DNA from: Streptomyces sp. 1331.2
Lineage (GTDB): Bacteria; Actinomycetota; Actinomycetes; Streptomycetales; Streptomycetaceae
NCBI RefSeq assembly: GCF_900199205.1
Contig: NZ_OBMJ01000003.1
Location: 124,001 to 188,000 of the forward strand
DNA length: 64,000 nt
Direction of reading: 5' to 3'
Shown: positions 58,250-64,000 of the stretch, piece after piece
Position numbering within the stretch: position 1 is the stretch's first letter
Layout: each line of letters starts with the position of its first letter
The notes under the pieces: model-generated
The model's input: only the letters and a program-made list of their open reading frames with translations
Told to the model about the DNA's origin: nothing
Database searches by the model: none
Program-made: the position numbers and the translations under genes

Positions 58250-58617
58250 GTCGTCCTTGCTGTTTTCGGGCAGCCTTCGGCGTGCCGAGGTGTGTGGTGA
58301 ACTCCCGTGTGGAGTGGTGTCGTTCGGACGGGGACCGGTCCCCCGGTGCCGGCGGGTTCTCCGGTGCTTGATCGACTCACTCACCTTTGCAGGCGTCAGA
58401 AACCGTCAACAGTGGCAATATTGACGATTGACGAACGATTCCTGCCAGGCCGGCATCCCGCCTCGCCGGCTCCCGTCAACCACCTCCGGAATCGGTGACG
58501 GCGGGCGGCTTCTGGGACAGGATCGGGAACTTTCCCGCACCGGGCCGTGAACGAACTCCCCGTACGGTGAGCACACATCAGTCGCCCGCACCGGCCCACC
58601 GACAGCAGGAGCACCCC
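58250..58617. promoter_or_regulatory. Divergent promoter region, NlpC-type gene / DUF4232 gene
   Basis: 368 bp without a gene. An AT-rich core at about 58381-58445 contains the direct repeat ttgacga ttgacga and ttgacg words on the other strand, likely promoter elements for the cell-wall enzyme gene. I looked for the c-di-AMP (ydaO) riboswitch often found before such genes and did not see it. Confidence 0.4.
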
Positions 58618-59277
58618 ATGCGCACGCGCCGCCTCGCCCTGACCGCCGCCGCCGTCGCGGCACTCGCCGCCACCGCGACGGCCTGCGGACCGGACGACTC
58701 GGACGCGGGCTCCACCGCCGCGAGCCCCGCGGCGACCGTCGCGGCACCCGCCCCGGCCACGCCGGGCTCGGCGGCGCCGGGCTCGGCGGCACCGGGCTCG
58801 GCCGCGCCGACGAAGGCTCCCGCCGACCCCCGGTCCTCGGCCCCCTCCTCCCCCGCCGCCACCGACAAGGGCGGGTCCGGCCAGGCCTGCCGCGCCAACG
58901 ACCTGGTCTTCGGCGCGAAGACCGAATCCCAGGCCGGCGGCTACATCCTGATCACGGCCAAGGCCAAGCCGGGCATCACCTGCACGCTCCCCGCGGCCCA
59001 CCCCACCATCGCGTTCGGCTCGGGCGGCATCGAGGCCACCGCCGCCGAGCACACCACCGGCGAGCCGATCACCCTGAGCGGCGCCAAGACCGCGTACGCG
59101 GGTGTCCAGGCGAAGACGACCAAGGGCAACCAGGCGGTCCAGTTCACCGACGTCATCATCGCCATCGGCAACGCCGACCCGAACCCGGCCGGCCTCCCCG
59201 TCGGCCCCACCCCGGTCGACAAGCCGATCGTCACCAACTGGCACGCCGTCGCGAAGGACGCCGTCCCCGGCATCTGA
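58618..59277 (+). CDS. DUF4232 lipoprotein
   Basis: A 219-aa exported protein with a lipobox (..AATATAC-GPDD, Cys23) and a Pro/Ala/Ser linker that contains three GSAAP units encoded by a 15-bp tandem repeat (about 58762-58806). The C-terminal domain (..CRANDLVFGAKTESQAGGYILITAKAKPGITCTLPAAHPTIAFGSGG..) is a DUF4232-type Ig-like fold with one disulfide, common on the Streptomyces surface, function unknown. ATG 58618 with AGGAG upstream. Confidence 0.85.
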   Translation: MRTRRLALTAAAVAALAATATACGPDDSDAGSTAASPAATVAAPAPATPGSAAPGSAAPGSAAPTKAPADPRSSAPSSPAATDKGGSGQACRANDLVFGAKTESQAGGYILITAKAKPGITCTLPAAHPTIAFGSGGIEATAAEHTTGEPITLSGAKTAYAGVQAKTTKGNQAVQFTDVIIAIGNADPNPAGLPVGPTPVDKPIVTNWHAVAKDAVPGI

Positions 59278-59281
59278 CCGA

Positions 59282-59329
59282 AACGCCGCGCCGGGCCGTG
59301 ACCCGAAGGTCACGGCCCGGCGCGGCGTT
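59282..59329. terminator. Strong bidirectional terminator
   Basis: A perfect 22-bp stem with loop cgaa, one of the best hairpins in the window (59282-59303 / 59308-59329), between the DUF4232 gene and the convergent hydrolase. Confidence 0.93.
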
Positions 59330-59342
59330 CGGCCGGCTCCGG

Positions 59343-60205
59343 TCAGGAAGCGGCGGGCAGGAGGGCGGCGATCTCGTCCAGGACCCGGGCCGCCGGTGCC
59401 GGGTCGACCAGCCACTTGAGGTGGCTGCCGGTGAGCGTACGGACGTCGTACGGGTTCTCCGGCGTCAGCGCGTCGCCCTCGCGGATCATCCGGTCCTGCA
59501 TGGCGAGCGGCACGCCCGCGTCCTCGGTCAGCCGGACGTACGACTTGGGGATCCGCCCCCAACTGTCGCGCTGCGCCCGGTCGTCGGGCCCGCCGGCGTC
59601 CAGGTTCTCGTCGGGCTGGAAGGTGTTGAGGAAGACCAGGAGCTCCTCGTCCGTGCCGTCGGCGAGGAAGGCCGCCTTGAAGGCCGCGAGGACGCCGGGG
59701 TCGGCGGTACGGAAGTTGGAGCGCAGCAGGCCGAGTTCGGCCGGGTCGGCGACCATGGCCGCCATCATCCCGGTGGCGTCGACGGTGGCCATCTCGGGCT
59801 CGGCGTAGTAGGCGCTGACGTCGAGGTCGACGGGGCACCAGGAGGAGACGTAGACGATGCGGTCGATCAGGTCGGGCCGCCGGTTGGCCGCGGCGGTGGC
59901 CGTGACGCCGCCGCGGCTGTGCGAGACGAGGATGACGGGCCCGTTGCGCTTGGCCCGCTCCAGGATCCCGATGAGGTGCGCGGCGTTGTCGGCGAGTGTG
60001 ACGCCCTTGATGGCCCCGGGCGTGGTGGCGAGTCCGGCGAGGTCCTGCGGCGCCTGGTAGGCCACCGGGTAGGTGGCGGCGAACCCGTGCCCGGGAGGTC
60101 GACGGCCACCGACCGGTGCCCGAGGAGGCCGAGTTCGGCCTGCAGCGGCGCGAAGGAGAAGGAGTTCGCGAAGGCTCCGTGAACCAGTACGAACGTCGGT
60201 TGCAT
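59343..60205 (-). pseudogene. Alpha/beta hydrolase with a one-base frameshift
   Basis: ATG 60205 starts MQPTFVLVHGAFANSFSF.. (oxyanion HGAF), and near 60087-60098 (cccgggcacggg) one base is missing; the other frame continues ..HGFAATYPVAYQAPQDLAGLATTP.., with the elbow S-H-S-R-G-G, to the stop at 59343. Joined, the protein is about 286 aa, like EstC/haloalkane-type esterases. Whether the frameshift is real is uncertain. Confidence 0.72.
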
Positions 60206-60340
60206 CTGTCCACACTCCATGGAGGCGTCGGCGGTCAAGCACGGATCCACGGGGGCGGCGTACGGACGGCCCCCCGCCATCCGGCGGTTCACCCTACTCA
60301 ACGAAGATCATCTCCACTACCCCGAGCCGGTCGGCTCAGG

Positions 60341-60400
60341 TCTGCGCGGTGGCCGTCAGGTCTGCGCGGTGGCCGTCAGGTCTGCGCGGTGGCCGTCAGG
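60341..60400. repeat. 20-bp tandem repeat over the FtsX-gene stop codon
   Basis: Three perfect copies of tctgcgcggtggccgtcagg. The first unit reached by the permease gene encodes its last residues (LTATAQT), and the stop codon is in the second. Since 20 is not a multiple of 3, copies lie in different frames. Confidence 0.92.
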
Positions 60401-62967
60401 GGGTCGAGGGCGGCGGCGCGGCGGGCCGGGGCGGTGGCGGCGAGGACGGCGATGGCGAGGGATGCGGCGCAGGCCAGCAGCAGGGTGCCCCAGGGCAGGG
60501 CCAGGGTGTAGTGGTCGACCGCGCCGGTGGCCAGCGGGCCGACGGCCCAGGCGCCGGCCAGGCCGGCGGCCAGGCCGAGCAGGGTGCCGAAGGCGGCGAC
60601 GGTGACCGCCTCCAGACGGATCATCCGCCGGACGTCCGCGCGGTCCAGGCCGACGGCGCGCAGCAGGCCGATCTCGCGGGTGCGTTCCGCGACCGACACG
60701 GCCAGGGTGTTGACGATGCCGAGCGCGCCGATCACGGCGCCGACCGCGAGCATCCCGTACAGGACGGCCAGCAGGTCGCCCATGGTGCCGGCGGCCTCGC
60801 GGACGAGCTGGGCGCGGTCCTGGACCTTCAGCAGCGGGCTGTTGCCGACGGCGGTGCGCAGGCGCTGCTGCATCGCCGGCGAGGCGGCGTCGGCACCGCC
60901 ACCGGTGCCGGCTTCGGTGCGGACGAGGATCCGCTGGACGGAGCCCGGCAGGTGGCTGTCGGGTGCCACCTCGGCGCGGGCGGCGAGCACGTCGTGCGCG
61001 GTCGGGTCGTCCTGGTAGACGCCCACGACGGTGTACGGCCGGGTGTCCGAGGAGCGGCCGATCCGGGCGTCGAGGCGGTCGCCGGGGCTCAGGTGGTGCT
61101 CGCGGGCGACGGTGGCGGAGACGGCGATCCGGCCCGGGCCGAGGTCCTGGAGGGAGCCGCCGGTCAGGTGGAGCCGGACCACCGTGCCCGCCGTGTCGGA
61201 GGTGCCCACCGCGCCGGGGTCGATGCCCGCGACCTGCAGGACCGTGCCGCCGGTGATCATGGTGGAGTCCGTGACGGCGCTCGCCGTCCGCACCCCGGGG
61301 GTCTCGGCCACCCGCCGGACGGCGGCCTGGTCGATGCCGTCCGTGGTGGAGCGGGAGCCGATCACGTAGTCGGCGAGGAGCCCGGCCGCGGCCCGGTGGT
61401 CGAGGGCACGCGCGGCGGAGTTCCCGATAGTGGCGAGCCCGGTGACGAGCGCGGTGCTGACCAGCAGGGTGGCGGCGGTCGCGGCGGTGCGCCGCGGGTC
61501 GCGCAGCGCATTGTCGCGGGCGAGGCGCCCGGCGACGCCGAGGCGGCCGGTGAGCCCGCCGAACGCGCGGATCACCGGGGCGGCGAGCACCGGCGCGAGC
61601 GCGATCAGGCCGCAGCCGAGGGCGGCGAGGGCGAGCATCGCGGTGCGCAGGTTCTCCTCCGAGGCGTCCTTGGCACCGCGCAGCGAGACCAGGAGGACGG
61701 CGCCGAGGACGGCGAGGGCCAGGCCTGCCACGGCGCGCAGCGTCAACCGGCGTGCGGGCGGCGGCTGTTCGGCCGTCCGCAGGGCCTCGATGGGAGCGAT
61801 CCGGGCCGCCCGTCGGGACGGCAGCCACGCGGCGGGCACGGTGACGCCGACCCCAACGGCGAGCGCCGCGAGGACGGACCCCGGGCCGATCACCAGCGGG
61901 CCGCGGGGCAGCCCGTCGCCGAGCAGGTCGGGCAACACCGACGCGATGGCGAGGCCGAGCAGGAACCCGGCCGCGGATGCGAGGAGCCCGACCAGCAGGG
62001 CTTCCAGGAGGACGGAGCGCGCCACCTGGCGGCGCTGGGCGCCGATCGCCCGCAGCAGAGCGATCTCCCGGCTGCGCCGGGCCACCAGCATGGTGAAGGT
62101 GTTGACGATGAGGAAGGAGGCGATGAACAGCGAGATTCCGGCGAAGACCAGTGGCAGCTTCTCGTAGCCGCGGGTCAGGGTGTCGACCAGGATGGCCTGT
62201 TGGGCGGCCTGGGCGGCACCGGTGGTGGCCTCGGCGCGGTCGGCGGGCAGGACGGCGGCGACCCGGCGGGCGAGCTCGTACGGGTCGGTGCCGGGCGCGG
62301 CGGCGAGGTCGATGCCGGTGTAGTGGCCCGGGGTGGCGAACAGCTGTTGGGCGGTCGCCCGGTCGAACAGGACGAGGGTGCCGCCGGCCGTCACCCGGGT
62401 GTCGGTGGTGGTGACGATGCCGACGAGCCGTTTGGTCATGGCCGGCCCGTCGGTGGCGAGCGTAACCCGGTCGCCGATCCTCAGCCGGCCGGCGGCGGCG
62501 GTGCCGCGGTCCACGGCGAGTTCGTCGCCGTCCTTCGGGGCGCGGCCCTCGGCCAGCGGGTAGCGGCTGTCGGTGCCGTCCCGTCCGGGGACGTAGGCGG
62601 CGGCCTGGTTCGCCGAGCGCGCACCGACCCGCAGCGGGGTGCCGTCGGCCGCGTTCAGGACGGCCGAGCCGTCGGCGGTCGGCCGGGCAGCGGCGACGCC
62701 GGGGAGGTCGGCCAGCTTCCGGGCGAGCGAGTCGTCGAGCGGGTCGGGCTGCAGACCCGCCGCGGCCCCCGGCGGGGGTGTCCTGGCCGTCACGGTGACC
62801 GCGATGTCGGCGAAGTTCCGTGAGGCGGCGGCGCGGTGGGCCGCGGCGGTGGAGTCCGCGAACACGAGGGTGCCGGACACGAACGCGACGCCGAGGCAGA
62901 CCGCGAGCACGGTCATGGCCAGACGGGCCTTGTGGGCCAGAGCGTTGCGCAGGGCCGTTTTCAACAT
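60376..62967 (-). CDS. FtsX/MacB-type ABC transporter permease
   Basis: An 863-aa membrane protein with two FtsX domains and two large extracellular MacB-PCD-like loops: ..[34 protein letters not shown].., ..[69 protein letters not shown].. and the second copy near the C-terminus (..[27 protein letters not shown]..). About eight to ten membrane helices. It moves or mechanically transmits signals for peptides, lipids or drugs with the ATPase encoded 47 bp upstream. Confidence 0.92.
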   Translation of the reverse strand: MLKTALRNALAHKARLAMTVLAVCLGVAFVSGTLVFADSTAAAHRAAASRNFADIAVTVTARTPPPGAAAGLQPDPLDDSLARKLADLPGVAAARPTADGSAVLNAADGTPLRVGARSANQAAAYVPGRDGTDSRYPLAEGRAPKDGDELAVDRGTAAAGRLRIGDRVTLATDGPAMTKRLVGIVTTTDTRVTAGGTLVLFDRATAQQLFATPGHYTGIDLAAAPGTDPYELARRVAAVLPADRAEATTGAAQAAQQAILVDTLTRGYEKLPLVFAGISLFIASFLIVNTFTMLVARRSREIALLRAIGAQRRQVARSVLLEALLVGLLASAAGFLLGLAIASVLPDLLGDGLPRGPLVIGPGSVLAALAVGVGVTVPAAWLPSRRAARIAPIEALRTAEQPPPARRLTLRAVAGLALAVLGAVLLVSLRGAKDASEENLRTAMLALAALGCGLIALAPVLAAPVIRAFGGLTGRLGVAGRLARDNALRDPRRTAATAATLLVSTALVTGLATIGNSAARALDHRAAAGLLADYVIGSRSTTDGIDQAAVRRVAETPGVRTASAVTDSTMITGGTVLQVAGIDPGAVGTSDTAGTVVRLHLTGGSLQDLGPGRIAVSATVAREHHLSPGDRLDARIGRSSDTRPYTVVGVYQDDPTAHDVLAARAEVAPDSHLPGSVQRILVRTEAGTGGGADAASPAMQQRLRTAVGNSPLLKVQDRAQLVREAAGTMGDLLAVLYGMLAVGAVIGALGIVNTLAVSVAERTREIGLLRAVGLDRADVRRMIRLEAVTVAAFGTLLGLAAGLAGAWAVGPLATGAVDHYTLALPWGTLLLACAASLAIAVLAATAPARRAAALDPLTATAQT

Positions 62968-63014
62968 GGGCGTCTTCCTGGGAAGTCGGGAGTCGGTCTG
63001 GGGAGCCGGTGGGG

Positions 63015-63824
63015 TCAGCGGGCGGCGGCGCGCGCGTCGAAGCTGCGCATCACGTCCAGCACCCGCTCCGGGGTGGGGCGCACCAGCTCGTCCACCAGGC
63101 GGCCGTCGGAGAGGAAGACCGCGCGGTCGGCGTACGCGGCGGCGACCGGGTCGTGGGTGACCATGACCACGGTCTGGCCCAGTTCGCGGACGGAGTCGCG
63201 CAGGAAGCCGAGGACCTCCGTCCCCGCGCGGGAGTCGAGGTTGCCGGTGGGCTCGTCGGCGAAGACGACCGCGGGCCGCCCGGCCAGGGCGCGGGCGACG
63301 GCGACGCGCTGCTGCTGCCCGCCGGACAGCTCGGCGGGCCGGTGGTGCAGGCGTTCGGCGAGGCCGACCATGGCGAGCACGCGGTCCAGCCAGCGCTGGT
63401 CGGGGCCGCGCCCTGCGATGGCCAGCGGCAGGGTGACGTTCTCCAGCGCGGTGAGGGTGGGCAGGAGGTTGAACGCCTGGAAGACGAAGCCGATCCGGTC
63501 CCGGCGCAGCCGGGTGAGCTGCCGGTCGTCCAGCGTGCCGAGCTCGGTGGTGCCGATGCGCACCGAGCCGGAGGTGGGCGTGTCCAGCCCGGCGAGGCAG
63601 TGCAGCAGGGTGGACTTGCCGCAGCCGGACGGGCCCATGATCGCGGTGAACTCGCCCTCCCGGAAGCCGACGCTCACCCCGTCCAGGGCGGTGACGCGGG
63701 TGTCGTGGGCGCCGTAGACCTTCGTCAGGTCGGTGGTGGCGGCGGCGATCCCGGGGGCGGCGCTCGGGCCAGGGGGTCGAGGGTCACGGGGGCTCCTTCT
63801 CGGTGCGGGGCTCGGGGGCTGCAC
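63015..63824 (-). CDS. ABC transporter ATP-binding protein (LolD/MacB-type)
   Basis: A 269-aa ATPase: Walker [11 protein letters not shown]-loop ..[18 protein letters not shown].., signature [15 protein letters not shown], Walker B ..[14 protein letters not shown].., H of ..VMVTHDP... Partner of the FtsX permease. The start is unsure: the in-frame GTG at 63824 has no ribosome-binding site, while a GTG at 63787 with AGAAGGAG 5 bases before it is one frame off (VTLDPLAR..), so a base may be missing near 63750-63770. A histidine kinase gene ends upstream. Confidence 0.88.
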   Translation of the reverse strand: MQPPSPAPRRSPRDPRPPGPSAAPGIAAATTDLTKVYGAHDTRVTALDGVSVGFREGEFTAIMGPSGCGKSTLLHCLAGLDTPTSGSVRIGTTELGTLDDRQLTRLRRDRIGFVFQAFNLLPTLTALENVTLPLAIAGRGPDQRWLDRVLAMVGLAERLHHRPAELSGGQQQRVAVARALAGRPAVVFADEPTGNLDSRAGTEVLGFLRDSVRELGQTVVMVTHDPVAAAYADRAVFLSDGRLVDELVRPTPERVLDVMRSFDARAAAR

Positions 63825-63955
63825 GTCGAAGGCTGTCGGGGAAGGTATCGGGGGCCCGGGCCGCGGTGTATCGGCCGGCGCTCCGGTTCGTATCGGTTCT
63901 GCGCGCGCGGCGTCGTTCGCGGGCCGCCGCGGTGTCCGCCGCCGGACGGCGGCCG

Positions 63956-64000
63956 TCAGTCCGGCGGCAGGGAGAGGGTGGCGACGGCGCCGCCGTCCGG
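63956..64000 (-). CDS. 3' end of a sensor histidine kinase gene (partial)
   Basis: The window ends inside this gene. The last 14 codons ([14 protein letters not shown], then TGA at 63956) are typical of the end of a HATPase_c domain. A kinase gene beside an FtsX-ABC exporter is the usual arrangement in Streptomyces. Only the tail is visible, so this is a tentative call. Confidence 0.5.
   Translation of the reverse strand, partial: PDGGAVATLSLPPD

Noticed and set aside
58250-58617. c-di-AMP riboswitch before cell-wall enzyme genes
   Set aside because: Such riboswitches often precede Rpf and NlpC/P60 genes in actinomycetes, but the conserved core could not be found here or upstream of the other two genes.
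60073-62823. A 916-codon open frame on the + strand
   Set aside because: Antisense to the FtsX permease, with Gly/Arg/Gln-rich composition and no domain; the permease is clearly the real gene.

Overview
The window is a 64 kb piece of very GC-rich DNA. Dense genes in both orientations, frequent GTG starts, ATGA/GTGA operon overlaps, GC hairpin terminators without U-tracts, and families such as an ECF41 sigma factor, WYL, PadR and TetR regulators, NCS1 permease, GH59 with ricin lectin and Rpf-type hydrolases point to a Streptomyces/Kitasatospora-type actinomycete chromosome. No rRNA, tRNA, CRISPR array or replication origin was seen.

Layout. 0-12.4 kb: LysR and AhpD-like protein, small orphan genes, rhodanese/GNAT pair, NCS1 permease, two convergent MFS exporters, a large secreted DUF1906/propeller protein and a decayed D-lactate dehydrogenase. 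12.4-15.6 kb: secreted peptidoglycan-binding-like protein and an arsenic cluster (arsR, aquaglyceroporin, arsC, ArsN-like acetyltransferase; arsI divergent) whose make-up suits organoarsenicals. 15.6-23.3 kb: a galactoside/arabinose-type sugar locus (GH59 hydrolase, lipoprotein binding protein, double ATPase, permease, DeoR regulator). 23.3-25.3 kb: a MITE-like element and a membrane-anchored Mrr-like nuclease. 25.3-38.6 kb: housekeeping and regulatory pairs, including two TetR/alpha-beta-hydrolase divergons with operators that share a half-site, WYL, PPOX, ECF41, UppS and a PadR system with a 77-bp tandem duplication.

39.7-50.2 kb is the accessory core. An XRE regulator is followed by a primase/polymerase-like protein, a tandem pair of related orphan genes and a DUF6415-like protein. 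A second XRE/TPR regulator then precedes a tightly coupled operon: thymidylate-synthase homologue, NDK-like protein, radical SAM enzyme, DEDDh exonuclease, NadR-like P-loop kinase, aldo/keto reductase and a broken Nudix gene. The synthase aligns in exact register with ThyA but carries Asp where ThyA has the pyrimidine-selecting Asn177, so cytosine nucleotides are the likely substrate. The operon ends in a chimeric scar: the Nudix gene runs into the 5' end of a truncated GlgC-like gene. This operon is my best candidate for an undescribed system, a modified-pyrimidine-nucleotide pathway.

50.3-58.3 kb: a Nudix ADP-ribose-pyrophosphatase-like gene, an MBL-fold hydrolase, and three adjacent secreted cell-wall enzymes with different catalytic heads (Rpf/transglycosylase, DUF1906, NlpC/P60-like) on near-identical six-repeat FG-GAP propellers. 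58.6-64 kb: DUF4232 lipoprotein, a frameshifted hydrolase, an FtsX-type ABC exporter and the tail of a histidine kinase. Several one-base frameshifts in G/C runs may be assembly errors and should be checked before those genes are called dead.
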